The notes: generated by a model not told the origin, from the sequence alone. A stretch of DNA of 64,000 nucleotides from Morinoia aosen (GCA_030386875.1 CM059563.1:33146139-33210138), one strand, 5' to 3'. Positions 28,101-43,100 are shown, numbered from the stretch's first letter. Made by a program: numbers and translations.

Positions 28101-31100
28101 GATGCTCAACGTCTTCTACACGAAGCAGAAGGTAGCGTCGTGTCCGGACTGCAATCCTCCTGGTCTCTTCTCTGTTATGACCTACATAATACAGTATTAC
28201 CTGCTTAACTGCGGAGATACGTACCAATTTTCTAGCGCAGCTAACGATGCAAGCAGCTAACCAGATATTCGGTAGCAAACAAAATCTCATTTTTAGAAAT
28301 AAATGCAATACCTAAGGTAAGGGTTTCTATACATCTAATAATTATAATCAAAATGCCTCATTAACTTCAAAAGATAAACATGTATGGTAATACAATAATT
28401 TTCGTTTGATGGAGTTTTTAATTTATTGTAAACATTATCGTATTTATTAATTCGTATAATTGCCTAAGTTGGATACAAAACTTACTTAAATTGTAATATT
28501 TTACCAATGAAAAAAAAAAGGCGTTATTCCCACAAAAGTTTGTTTTTAAAAAACTTGTTTATGTTTAAGAAATAAAATTATAAATCTTACAAGTTACAAC
28601 AACAATCACAACACAAAGCTCGTATGTTAATTTATCTTTATAATAATTAACAAGTGCATGAATAGAATCTCTAAAGCTAGTTACCCTTGTGAACGACGAA
28701 AGTCCTTCACTGCCCCATTCGCCAAACTGTTTCTGTTGCGCGTTCCTATGCGTGACATTGCGGTCCGTACTGTGCGGCACCATTGGTGCTGGAACCGCGG
28801 GCTGGAACCTCAGCATGCCGGTTGACACCAGAGGCGGTTCCATGCAAGCGGTCGTGCTGACCGGTCGTTCCATTTACCGTGTCCTGAGTTACGTACAGGC
28901 AGTCGCACTGACCCGTCGATTTGCTGTGCTAAGCTACGTTCCAGCTGTCGTGCTGACGTGTACCGTGATTTATACGCTGTGTGTCTTGTTATAGCAAGTG
29001 TAATAAAACTAACTCTTGACTGTCGGCCGCAACTAAGTCTTCTCTGTTTGCCATCGTTTTGACCGCCGTCCTGCTCTGTTAAACCTTACTACTGTGCAAG
29101 CAGCCAATTATGTTTTAACCGCTTTTAACAAGTGTTTAAAAAAAAACTGTGCTTTTAAAAACCCTGTTAAATTTGCCAATAAATTTAACAAACTTATTGA
29201 CTTTTAAATCAACTCTGGAAAAGGAAACTTGAAAAGAACTGACAAATTTTACTGGTTTGTTGCTGAGGCCGTTGGCTTGAAGGCTTGGCCTCCTGACATA
29301 GAAAAGCTAGGGGCCCGGTGACACCCTTTTTTTCATATTCTAGTTCTGATACTTTTTCTGCTGTCACCTTGTTATTTTGATCATCAAGAAAAGGCTCAAC
29401 ATACTCTTGAGGAGCAAAATTTTCTGCAATGTCGCTGTAAACCTCCATTAACTCTTCATTGTTACTTAAATTTTATGGCTCTCCAACGTTTCTTCAATAT
29501 TAAGTGATGTTACATTCTAAAAACCAGCTTTCACTGCTAAACTCTTCACATCGTTGTTTTTTTTTGGATTTTCTAGGTGCAACATTTGAACATTCTCCTT
29601 TCTTCTTTTGTTACTCTGCTGAGTTTCACTCGATATTTTTAGCAGTACAAGGGTAATTAAAAGGCTTGTGCTGTTGATAAAACATTTGTAAAGATAGTGA
29701 TGTATGATAACTGCCCCTGAAGTTGTGCAACTTTCGATGAGCAGTCACAAAAACAAGTGCGCATCTTAAAAGGTTTGCAGCTAACCAGCTAAGCAGACAT
29801 TACTGTTTGTCCTTATTTGACATGCCTTTTTCTCTAATGACCTTTGAATTACTTTGTTCTGCATTGCCATTACTTTTGCTGAATTTAAATACCCATGACC
29901 TCAAATGCCTTCCTTTCCTGTCCATCCACATCTCGTTACACCATTGCAATCAGCGGATTTTTGCACGAGTTCGTAATATTTGGTGTCGTGTTCCATGTAA
30001 GGGGCTTTTAGCTTTAAGATGCTAGATTGCCTAATTTTTGCTTCATCACCTAGTGAAGCAAAGATTTTTATTCTTTTTTATAATTATATTCAGTGTTGTT
30101 CATAATGTTGTTGTTGACCGTATTGTTCATGAGCTGCACTCGTGCGGGTGCCATTGTTGAACACTTAGTTGAAGAGAATTGACGTAAATATGACTGTTTG
30201 CTTGAATGGTTTGTCTTTATTTAACTCCCGGAAATAATTCTTTTCATGACTCAATAACCGAGAGTAGCTGTAAAATATAAACACAGTTAGGAGTAAAAAG
30301 GCATTCAAGTGTAAATTGTGGGATTTGTACTGAGTATATTTCTTGTAGCTTTTCGGGAATGATTCTTCGTGTTGAGGGACGTGTCTGGTGTGTCTTGGAG
30401 TTTGTGCTGCCACCCACATTTTCTGGGCACGAGAAAGCTCTGTATTCATGGGAAGTTCTCATCTATGACTTAGGAAAGCTTCTATGTTGCTGAGTAAATT
30501 TATAAGGCATTCTTAAATGATTTACATCTGTTACAGGAGTCAAGTCGCCGCTTCATCCACCTGTACGTGAGCAGAGTGGTGGCGTTCTCTCCACAGAACC
30601 GGCTGGTAGAAGACAACCCAAGCTCGCTGAGCCTCATGGACATCTACCGTGAGAGGTGTCAGGTCAAGCACCTGGAGCCTGATACTCCCATCACTCGCTA
30701 CTACGAGCGGCTGGCAGGCGTCCAGGCTAGAGGAGCACAAGCATCTCATCAGGTCAGTGTAGATTTTTCCCCACCACTCTACCTTATTTACAGTACCATA
30801 GATTCAGTGTCGATTTATCTGCACTACATTACTGTATTTGCAGTGCCATTGATTCAGTGTAGATTTGTCCACACCACTATGCTGTATTTACAGACTCCAA
30901 GAGTGCCATAGAGACTATCTAGAGTAAGGCCAGTACCCCCCTCTAGTTGTTGAAATCTTTGGGAGGCTGATGCGCCTTCTGCTAGACACCAGTCGTATCA
31001 AGATCTGGGTGCCTGAACACGTTGGTGCCTCAGAAAATGAGAGAGCTGACCTTGAGGCAAAGCGTGCTGCCGCCACTATAGCGATGATCCTGAACCTATC

Positions 31101-34100
31101 AGTCACTAGCCTTAATAATTAGCTTCGTATTAAGCAGCGTTGAGGGACCTATGACAGAATTAATGAGACGTTGTGAACCATTTTGATTTGTGGAAGGTGG
31201 AACAAACTATGCTAGTGGACCACATCGAATTGCTGCAGTCGCCGGATGGAGGTGGTCTTATGCTTCCTTTGTATCGGTTATGTCAAGCTGACCCACAGCC
31301 GTCTCATGGAATGAATGTCTTTCTCAACCACTTGGCTAACTGAGTCGCGATCCTCTTACCTATGGGCATTCTCTCGCCAAGTGTGCTGCCCGACCAAAGT
31401 AATGGTGTAGCGTCAATGATGAACTACTGTGTTGTATTAGTGTGTGTGACATGAGCGGAATCTGAGCTAAGGCCCTTCAACATTCCACCCCACCCTGAAT
31501 ATCTTTCTGGAATTGAGTGATACCCTTCTAGAGGTACGAAGTATGGAATCATGCAGCAAGACTCTGGTTGAAGTATGATAGCTGAAATATTGGAGCCTTT
31601 CGAGGCAATGCTCTTCTTTTCTTTCATCTGAGACTGATAATATGCAAACAAAAGCGTACTCGGACTTACTGTAATTCTGCATTGTGTCCCAAACGAAATA
31701 CTTTGTTGTAATTATAAGCACCATGCACAAATGTCAACCTTTATATCATACGGCGACATGCTGTTAGTCAGCGAAGAGCTGGCATCTTACAGCACTTCAC
31801 GTATTTACTACGCCACGTTAAGCTTATATGGGAGGTTCTAATGTCATTTGACTCGAACTAGCCTGATTTAATTGAGCTCACACATTAACATTTGTTGAAA
31901 TAACTTCATTTACAATTCACAATTTTAATAGATTAATTTTACATACATTAAAGGATCAATATTTCACTTGCATTTGTTGGAAGCTGGGCATGCATTCAAC
32001 ACTTCTATCGTTGAAAATCTGAGTTATGTATGTTTTGTGGCGTGTAGGTGCTGCGTGACATCGTAAAGGAGGTGCAGAGCGGCATGGTGCCGCGCACAAT
32101 GCTGAGCGAGTGGGCACTGGCAGCATTTCCTAATGCCACGGACTACTGGACCTTCCGCAAGATGGTCACTGTACAGCTGGGAGTGCTGGGCCTCATGGAG
32201 TACGTGCTGCACTTGGCCCGTCTTTACCCGGACATGCTCTATCTCCACCGAGACTCTGGTCTTATTAATGTCGCCTATTTCAAGTTCAACGTGGACGACA
32301 CCAAAGGTATGCGCTACTGGTGTCAATTTCGGACATGTTAGTTGCTCTATTGGTCAAAAATAAAATAATGGGATTTTTGATCAAAATTAATGTTGCCTTT
32401 TTCAAGTTCGACTTGGACGACACTAAAGGTATGCACTGCTGATGTCAGTTTTAGGCATGACAGGTGCTTGGTTGGTCGAAGATAAATGTGATTCTTGATT
32501 GAATTACAATAGAGCTTCTCCCCTCAAGGGGATACAACTATTGTATCTATGGGAATTAGCGCTCCTTGGGGGAACTATGTAAGGGCCCGAGCTAAAGGTT
32601 AGGTAGGCTTTCTTTTTGTTAAAATAGAATAGGTTTTTGTTTTGTTACGGACCATTTTTTTTGCGGTTCACTGCTGTCCTGTTTTTCATCACCTACTACT
32701 TTCTTCTTCAACTTTTTCTAGTTTCATGATCTCCTTTCTCAGCTTTCTGTTTCTGTGTCCTTTCTGCTTAGATTCCGCGTTTCCTTAACTCCATTCTAAA
32801 TGGTGTCTTCTTCCTTCCTCTCTTTGGATAGCCTTTGTTGCGGATAGGGAGGCTTAAACTAACTAATAATCTAATCTAGAAAAGAGCTTCTAGCTTGATA
32901 TGTAGAGATAAAGTTCTTGTTCTGGAATTTAGAGCTAAAGAAAGTTGACTAATTTTGTTTGCAAAAGAGGCGGGGAAGATTCATTTACTATGAGTTGTAG
33001 ATAGTTGCGAGTGAAACAATTACAAACCTAGTATCTAACTGTCATCAAAATTAGCATTGTGAGCCAAGTGCGCTTTGAGATTTCTGGCAGCCTTCCAGCA
33101 AGGGAACAAATTCCGAAGTATAGCATTAAAAATAGTCCATGTACGTGCAGTTTTATCTTAAATTTAGTTAAGCGTACGAGACAAGTAAGTATGCTAATAT
33201 TAAGCTGCGAGAAAGAGTTGATTTTTTGGCTGTTTATTAATTATGTGATTTTTTCATGACTTTAGCGTAGAAGTTTTGTCCTGCACGTTATTCATGCCAG
33301 TGGATTAAGTTTAGAAATGATTTATTGTCTGGTTTTCTTAATTTAGTTCTATCGTTTGTTTTAGTTTTATTTTGCATGTGTCAGAGAATGTAAGGTTTAA
33401 GTGTGCTTTTGAATGCTGTGTAGGTAGGGGCTTTCCTAGTATCATACGTGACTTAGCGGTTACTTCAATTTCATGAATTATGGCAGTCAAAGTGGTTTAA
33501 AATATGTTGCCGAAGGTTAGAATTTTGTTTAGTTTCAAGTATTTTGTGTTGGGAACTTCGAAGAGATAATCAGTGGTATTAGGTTAGGTCAAGAATTCTT
33601 AGGTTCATGAAAGAATAATTTACGTGGATATTGTATCCTACGTTGGAGCAAAAATTCGCAATGTGAATAAGTTATCAATTTAAGTGTTGTCTCTGCCATG
33701 TGAGGCTTCAATGCCACGTAGAATATACAGATGCAATGTGCGCAGAAGTGATTTTATTGCTGTTTTTTGGATGATGTCATTGACTGCAAGGAAAACTAAA
33801 ATGGACTACAATAAGGGTATTATTACATAAGATGTACAGCGTCGGCCCTTAGAGGAGAACAACTATTGCATTTATGGGTATTAGTGCTTCCAGGGGGAAA
33901 TTGAGATGCCCTGAGCTGAGAATTTGTTAGGCCTTCTTTTTGTTATAAAATGTTCACTTTGTTAAGGACCATCTTCTTTCGTTTCACTGCTATACTGTTC
34001 TTCCACACCTACTGCTTTCTTCTTCTTCAACTTTGATTTTATTTCATGAACTTCTTTCTCAACTTACTGTTTCTATGCCCTTCCTGCATAGATTCCTCGT

Positions 34101-37100
34101 TCCCTTATCTCCATACTAAATGCTGCCTTCTTCTTTCCTCTCCTTGGATCGCCTTTGGGGCGGATAGGGAGGCTCAAACTAACAATCTAATCTAAGCTAC
34201 TATTTGCAGGCGAGTTAGACGGAAGCCGCGCTGTGCCTTTCCGCCTGACGCCGAACTTGGCGGCGCTGTGCACCAGCGTGGGCGTGACGGGCCCCCTCAC
34301 GGCGTCCATGATGGTGGCGGCGCGCTGCCTCGCCACGCCTTCCTTCAAGCTCCAGTCGCTGCTCAGGGCCATCCTCAGGGATGAAATCATCACCTGGCAT
34401 AAGGTAGCTGCTCATTTGGTCCTTCTTTCGTCTTCGGCGTTTGGCGCTTCTGTGATGGAGACTTGTTTTAGCATGTCCTTGATATTATTTCTGTGGTCGT
34501 ATTTTCATTTATTTACCTATGCAATTCTCATGATCGTTCTTTTGTTGCGAGAACCCAACTTTTTGTATGGTGTAAAGACGGTTGTGAAAATACGGCCATG
34601 AATGTGGAATTAGATATGCACCAGATTGAAGTGCTTGGTTTTTTAGTTGGTTACAGTATACAGGGTATCCCACCAAAAAGGAAACCCCAAATGAAAATGA
34701 TATAATTCTAAAACTATTTGCGGTATTACTATTATTTCGACTACATTCTTCATTGAATGCTTTTGAACAAATGCTATACATTTTGATAAAATACCTTTAG
34801 AAATACTTACCGTGTAATTACTGGAAATCTTCAGAAACATCTAAGATCTTCAGAAGTATTTACCCCATAATCACTCTACCGAAGGCTCTCAGAAACATGT
34901 TCGCACAGGAAAGTCATACAATAAAATGTACATGCTAGCCACACTTAACTTTATAGGAAATTTCACTGTTCCCTTTACCAATTTTACTGGTGCCGAACTG
35001 TGTTATCATCATTTGTATCGTAAAGGGAGCAGTCTATAGACAAGGATATTTGATAAGGATTACTTGTCCATAACAAGTATTCCAGCCCACCCACACCTTC
35101 CCGTGGTGGTACCGTTAATATACCCACTAGGAGTTGCAACTCATTACATATCGTTTATGTAAATTGGCAACATAGTGATCATAAGCTTATTTATACGAGT
35201 GTTGTCCGTGGGTAGAACCAACGTGGGGGCGCCCACTAACATCTGGGTCTTTTATCTTTAGTTTTGTATGTTTATCTTGAACCTGTGTTTTGAGCATTGA
35301 ATAAAACTCGCATATCGCGAGTAAAAAGGAAACATACACCCCTGGTCCCGGTGGCCTTGTGCCCCGAGGACCAGGCGATATGAGGAGGGGCGGTGGAGGC
35401 CCGCGGCCTAACCGGGGACGCACCGGGAAGGACCAGAAGCAGCGAGCGAAGGAGCCAACAAAAGTGACGACCCAGCCAAATGAAGTAAAATCTATCAGGA
35501 CACCAATCGCCGCAATGACAGGCGAGCCAGCAAGTGTCTGTACAACTACGTGTGGATCTTCACTGATGGCAACGAACCATACAGCTCATAATGGAGAGCA
35601 CCAAAAAAATATCACCGACCGCATCACCAACATAGAGAGGAACCTTAACCAGTTGGTTAGATCGATGAGCAGGGTGTTACCGGATCGTGACATCTCGAAA
35701 CTGAATACCGAAGACAGTAACTCTGACATACCCCCAACCTGCATCGAGGAAAGAATTAAAAACCTGGAAAACACCGTCGAGGAAGTAACCCAAGCTCTAT
35801 CAGCCCATTTGTCACCTCCGGAGGAACAAGGGAAGGTCACCCAGAGTGCGAGACATAGGAAGAAGAACAAATTTGTCCCTCTCAATGTTACCGAACAGCC
35901 ACCACAGCGGAGCTTCACACGCTTCTTTACCATGAAGTTTACACCCGAAACAAAACGTAAGATAGACCCCTACCTGGTGAAAAACGTAATTCGCTCAGCC
36001 ACCGGATCTCCGCCCAAATCCATCACCACCAGTGGAAGGGAGAGCTTCACACTCGAGGCCAGAGACAACAGGCAAGGCCAGGCACTGTTGACCATCACTA
36101 ATATAAACGGAGTGCCATGTGAAATCTTCGCCCACCCAAAACTCAATAAATCCAAGGGACTCATTTATATCAACGAATACAACATGGAGAACTTCAGCGA
36201 ATTCGAAACTGGGCTCAAAGAAAACTATAACATCAGCGAAGTAATAGACGCCACCTTCATCAAGACAAGATACGAACAAACAAGCGCGATAATTCTAGAA
36301 TTCAAATCAGAGTCTCCCCCCGATTTCATATACATTCCCGGCGAACGATCAGACACCCGAGTATACCCATATATCGACAAACCAATGCACTGTGCCAACT
36401 GCCAGATGTACGGACATACCAAAAAGCGTTGCAGCCGAGCCACAACCTGTGGAAGGTGCGGGGCAGTGGGGCACGGCAGCAGTCAGTGCCTTGCCTCTGA
36501 AGCCGAATGCATCCACTGTCACGGCCCTCACCAAGTTAAAGACAAAACCTGCCCAAAGCAAATCGAAGAGGAACAAGTACTTACAATCCAGAACAATCAC
36601 AAGGTCGGGAAGCGCCGTGCTAGACAGATGCTGAACAGCCCAACTGAGTCAAATGAAAAACACGCCGCTCCCTACGCCACTCACTTCAAATGTACTTTGG
36701 ACTCTAACGAAAAGCGCAAAATTTCACCCTGGGTGCTCGAGCGAAGCCTTCAACTTGAGTTGGGCGAAAAGCCAAAGAGAATTACATCACAGGATAAAGA
36801 CTCATTTATCATTGAAATTGCCACCAAAGAACAAAGTACCCTAATCCGTAATGTAAAAACCTTAAACAACATCCCTGTCTCCATAGCTGAACACCCTTAC
36901 TTCAACTCAGTGAAAGGCCTCATATATCTATATGAGTACGACCTCTCCAATTTCGAGTGCTTCCGGGACGGACTCATGGAAGACTACGGACTGAGTGATG
37001 CAGTGAGAGCTACCTGGATCAAACCGAAAAACCCTGTCTCCCAAGCAATCTTACTTACATTCAGGCAAAACCTCCCAAACTACATAACCATACCCGGAGA

Positions 37101-40100
37101 ACAATCACTAACCAAGGTATTTCCATACGTGCCGCGCCCCATGTTCTGCAAGAAATGTCTGGAGTATAACCACACCCAGAAACGATGCACCAGGCCTGAA
37201 ACGATATGCGCGAGATGCAACAACGTAAACCACGATTCCGGCGAATGCACGAGCATCAAGATAGAATGCCACAACTGCGGCAAAGACCACTTCGCAGGCT
37301 CCTATAAATGCATTGAATTCAAGTACCAACAAGAAATCCTTGCAATCCAGCACAAATGCAAACTGAGCAGAGTGCAAGCAAGACAAAAGCTGGAGAGTGA
37401 ACAACACCAATATCACAGGAACTACGCTTCTGCCGTAACATCTACCGCTGCACAAACACCCAGCCGACAACCTCCAACACCGATTAAACAAGTGGGGACA
37501 GCTCCTCCAGCTCTTCCACTAGGGCCCTCTCAGCTCTCAGACGGTACGCAAAGGAAAAGAAAAAACTCTGAAAGCAACGAAAAACCATCAGGAAAAAAGC
37601 AGGTAGCGGAAGCAGTCTACGCTGATCCAAGCACAGGAGAAATATTTTCTACCCCAGTACAAATTACACCAGATTACGACTCGGCAATGAGCGACAGCGA
37701 AATTACAAGTGAGAACAACCCGACCGTTAGAAGCGAAACCAGAAGAATTTATAACCAGTACCAAAAAGAAGTCAAAGGAAACCAAAATGAATAACGGAAT
37801 CTGCATCCTACAGTGGAACTGCCAGGGTGTTCGAGCCAAAAAGAGCGAACTTTTAGAACTAATTAACTTGCATAACCCATATATTGTTGCTCTCCAAGAA
37901 ACTAAACTTTGGCACAACTCAAATTTTTTCATACCCCATTACAATCTACTAACCAAACATGGCCACTTTAACGTCACGCCTCATGGAGGAGTTGGACTGC
38001 TTATTCATGAGTCAATTCCATTCCAAGAAGTCACCATAACTTCTGCCATCCAGGTCATCGCAGCCACTGCCCACATCACTCGACGGATAACATTTGCGTC
38101 GCTGTACACCTCAAGAAGCCACCCCATAACCCAGGAAATAATGAACGAACTAATAAATCAACTACCTCCGCCAATCATTTTGATGGGGGACTTCAACAGC
38201 TATAGTACAACTTGGGGTTGTGAAACGATAGATGCCCGTGGCCGGATAATTGAAGAATTTATAGACCAACATAACCTAACTCTCCTCAACACAGGAGCAC
38301 ACACACGAGTTTCTTACAACTCTGAGTCCGCCATTGACCTAACCCTGGCATCTCCTCGTCTGAGTGTGGACTTGGTATGGGAGACTTGTAGATCTCCGGA
38401 AGACAGTGACCATATTCCCATCATAGTACGACTAATTAATGCACAACGTAACGATCAGAAACGCTCAATGTGGAACAACAAAAAGGCAGACTGGACGTCT
38501 TACGAGGCGCACCAAAACTGGGAAAAACTTAAAATCTCTGACGAGCATACATGCTCTGAAGCTCTCAGCACCTTTATCGACACTTTAACAGCAGTTGCAA
38601 ACGATTGTATTCCAACCATAGAACTCACAAAATTCTTTCCGAAGCCCTACTGGAGCGCGCAGCTGACACAAACACGCACCAACCGCGAACGCCTCTATCA
38701 AAAATTCAGGCAAACAAAATCTGCACAAAATGCCCTACGCTGGAAAAGAGCCAGGGCCATCCACAGAAACCTTCTGCGAGAGGAGAAGCGGAAGGCATGG
38801 ACAGCATTCACCAGCACATTTACGAAGAACACGCCAATGACCCGTATTTATGAAAACATCAGAAAAATTAAAGGCAGACCTCAAAGACAGTTGTCAATAT
38901 TACAAGAAAATAATATAAGCTACTCTACCGTTCCAGAAATAGCAAACAAATTAGCAGAAACATTTAGCTCAGTTAGCAGTGCGACGAATTACCCTCAGGA
39001 ATTTTTACGAAGAAAACAACGTGCAGAAACTAACCAATTGGACTTCTCATCGGACAACAACGAAACATACAACACCGCATTCTCCCTCGCCGAACTGGAT
39101 TCTGCCTTGGAGACTACGAAAAATACATCACCTGGTGCAGATGGAATTTCATACCAAATGCTTAAGCACCTTCCAGAAATTGGTAAACAAAACTTACTGT
39201 CTCTCTACAACAAATTATGGCTTCATTCGTATTACCCGCCTACCTGGAGAGAAGCAGTAATAATCCCTTTTCAAAAACCTGGAAAGACCCCACATTCGCC
39301 TCACAACTACAGGCCAATTGCGCTCACGAGCTGCATCGGGAAGGTTCTGGAACGCCTCATCAACAATCGACTCATCGACTATTGCGATATGCACGGCCAC
39401 CTCAGCAATATCCAGTGCGGGGGTCGCCGGGACAGGTCCACCGTTGACCACCTAATCCGTCTCGAAACCATTATCAGAAACTCCTTTGTCCACAATGAAC
39501 ACTTCGTTAGTGTCTTCTTCGACCTCAAAAAGGCATATGATACCACCTGGAACTACGGCATTATGCAAGACCTCCATCATCTACATCTCCGGGGAAGACT
39601 GCCTCTATATATCCAAGAGTTTTTACGGGACCGTACTTTCAGGGTACGAGTAAATAACCACCTATCCAATCCATGCCCTCAGGAAGAAGGGGTCCCACAG
39701 GGTTCAGTTCTTTCCGTTACCCTCTTCATTATCAAAATCAACGAAATAGCTTCACAGATCCCTAAAGACCCACGTTTCCATGCATCACTATATGTAGACG
39801 ATTTCCAACTTGGCTACCGACACAGTGACATCAGCATCATTGAAGCCAAACTTCAAGAATGCATCAACAGAGTGGCACTGTGGACGCAAAACAATGGATT
39901 TTCCTTCTCGATGGATAAATCTAAGGCTGTCCATTTTACCTCCCTTCCAGGCCTTCAAGTACCACCTACCCTGAAAATCAGCAACAAAACCATCGAATTT
40001 GTGGACGAAGTTAAGTTTCTTGGGCTCACGTGGGACCGAAAATTGACCTGGAAAACCCATATCAACAACATCAAATCAAGCTGCAAGAAGAACTTCAACA

Positions 40101-43100
40101 TAATCAAATCAATCTCTTCCCACGACTGGGGTGGAGACCAGAACACTCTACTCCACTTGTACAGAGTATTTGTCCGATCTAAACTGGACTATGGCTGCAT
40201 CGTGTACAGCTCCGCTGCAACATCAACACTCAAACTTCTGGACCCCATTGTAAACGACTGCCTACGATTTGCAACGGGAGCATTCAAATCAACACCTATT
40301 CCCAGTCTACAAGTCATCTCCGGCGAAATGCCCCTCCAGCTACGAAGAGAGCAACTTTCGCTGAAATACTACTTGAAAATAAGAAGCCACTTGTCCAACC
40401 CAGCCCGCAATTTGGCTATACCACCTACCAACAGGAGACTGTTTGTAAACAAGCAGCTCACGCCGTCTTTCGCTGTTCGCACCTACGAACTAATTGAAAA
40501 CCTTCAGCTTGACCAACTGCGGATAAAGCCCTCGTTCTCGTACCGATTGCAAAACGTCGATGTACCCACATGGAATACTATCCCAGCAGACGTGAACCAG
40601 GACCTAACCTTCTACAAGAAAGAATTCACCCACCCAGCCTTATACGTCCAGGAATACCAGAGGCTGCGACGGGAGGAATACCGAGGATACATACCGATAT
40701 TTACGGACGGCTCTAAATACGACGATCGAGTCGGTGCTGCGGCGGAGTGTAGCGGAACAAGAAGGACAATATCTCTCCCCAGCGCTGCATCAATATTCAC
40801 TGCGGAACTACACGCACTTGAACTGGCATTGAAAATCATTCGCGACCACAGTGGGGATAAGTTCGTTATCTATTCAGACTCTCTAAGCGCTCTGACATCA
40901 CTGCGAAACGCACGCACGTCCCATCCTCTTGTACGAATCCTCAAACACCAAATTGATGACATATTCAAATACCGCAAAACTGTTAAATTGTGCTGGATTC
41001 CGAGTCATGTGGGTATAGACGGCAACGAGGCAGTCGACAAGCTTGCAAAAAGTGCCGCACTTCGCCCTGCGGAAAGTGTAATGCTCTTTTATCGAGACTG
41101 GTACCCAATTATCGCTTGCAAAATCAATACCCGGTGGAAAGAAAACTGGCAACAAGAGGGAAATTTTTTACTGAACATCCAACCTGACCCGTATCCCCAC
41201 AAAAAGAACGAACTATCCCGAAAAAATGAAGTCATTCTTAACCGTCTCAGATGTGGCCATACACACCTTACCCATGGATACCTGATGAACAGCGCAGTAC
41301 AAGAGCCTCCACCCGGCTGTCCTCTCTGCCTACGTTCCCGCCTTACCGTGCACCATGTAATTTTAGACTGCCCAGCCTTACATCACGCAAGACGTCGTTA
41401 CATCAGCCTATTCGCGGATAACAGCAGCCCACCTCCTTCTATCAAGGACGTGTTGGGGTATGAAGCTCCTATTGCTGAACTCCTAGAATATCTCCGGAAA
41501 ATCAACGCATATGATCTCATATAAATCGTCCAACCAATCCCGTGGAAAGCATCTATGCCCTGAACCATCTGCCGTAATCAACTGTTACGCTCACCACAAA
41601 CAGTATACTATGAAAGAGCTCCCTGGAAGCCCTATAACCGACGTGTGTTCATGAAAGACCAGCTCCACAACAACAGAGAGTATTCCAAGTAAGCGGCCGG
41701 GCGTTCTGTGCTACCACTCTCATCTTATGAGGGGGTTCCAGCACGGGTAAGACGCTCGGCCAAAGAGAGGGAGGGCTGCTGGAACCCCCACTTGGGGGGT
41801 TCAGCTAGCTCAATTCATGATTACCTAGTGTAAGCTAGGGGGGTCCATAGTTGCAAATTGCTGGTGACCCTGGTGGAAACTCATCCCTAAATTTATTATT
41901 ATTATTAACTTTATATTTAAGTTTTAGGAAAGAATTCTTCGAAATTAGTGTGTAGTAACTCGTTTCATTGATAAATTGTCTGCAAAGATTTTAAGGGTCA
42001 TCCAGGCCCCTGTCGGTCCGATGAGCATTTTTTTTTTTTGTTGTTGTTGAAAAGGACCCTTAGATGGTGGACTATTCGGTCCTAAAATTTTATGGCGCTA
42101 CGGACACTAGATCCCCTCCCCCCAGGGGGGTGTAAGGGGACCAAAAATCCTGAATTTTCGACCCCATATGAAAAGAAAACCAAACAGGAAAGGGGAACTA
42201 AATTTGAAAGCGTAACTTTGTTTACAATGCTTCAAGGATTCTAAAACTGTCTTTGGTTTGTTCTAGTATGAAACTCAGTGAGTTCTATTATTTTGAAATA
42301 TTAATAAAAAATGAACTGAAAAACCAATATGTCCAATTTTTTCAATGAACGAAGGCCTGAAACTGAAAAATGAATAGAAAAAATTGTGTTTCTTTTTAAA
42401 AATTACACATCATATGACGTTACGCTGGCGACCCCGGTAGAAACGTTTCCGTAAAATTATTATTATTAAATATTATAGTCAAATTTCATAAAAATCAGAC
42501 TGCAAATATAAAAGGTCATAATTTTTATAATTCAATAATTTTTTTTTGTAAATTACAATTCACAGTGTGAATATGAAGTTGTGCATGGAGATTATCGATG
42601 TAAAAATGAAAACAGCATTCAATTACATAAATTGTCCTTTGTATTACATTTCAGATAAAAATTTATTTATACATTATTACTAACAACCCTTATTTTCAAC
42701 CTTCAAAAGAATAGCAGTCAGTGAGTTTTTATGCTAGGAAAAAACAAGAACAGTTTTAGTATTCTTGAAACATTTCTAACAAAGTTACGGTCCCTTGTTT
42801 CCCAATTGTACATATAATTTTTTTTAGCACAGCTCAAAACCCAAAATTTGTTTATATTAAGTTAGTGATCAAATATCGCATATAGAAAAGACGAAAAGTT
42901 TCAAATGGAAAATTTGAGACCGTAACTTTGTTTGCAATGCTTCAAGGATTCTAAAACTGTCTTCGATTTTGTTCTAGCATAAAACTCAATGAGTTCTATT
43001 CCTTTGAAATATCCATAAAAATGTACCAAAAAACTAATATTTCGTATTTTCTCAAAAAAAGCCTAAATCGAAAAAGTTACAGGAGTAAAATATGTTTATT

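Noticed and set aside
35187-36600. Minus-strand frames across retrotransposon 1 ORF1
   Set aside because: They are shadows of the plus-strand Gag ORF.
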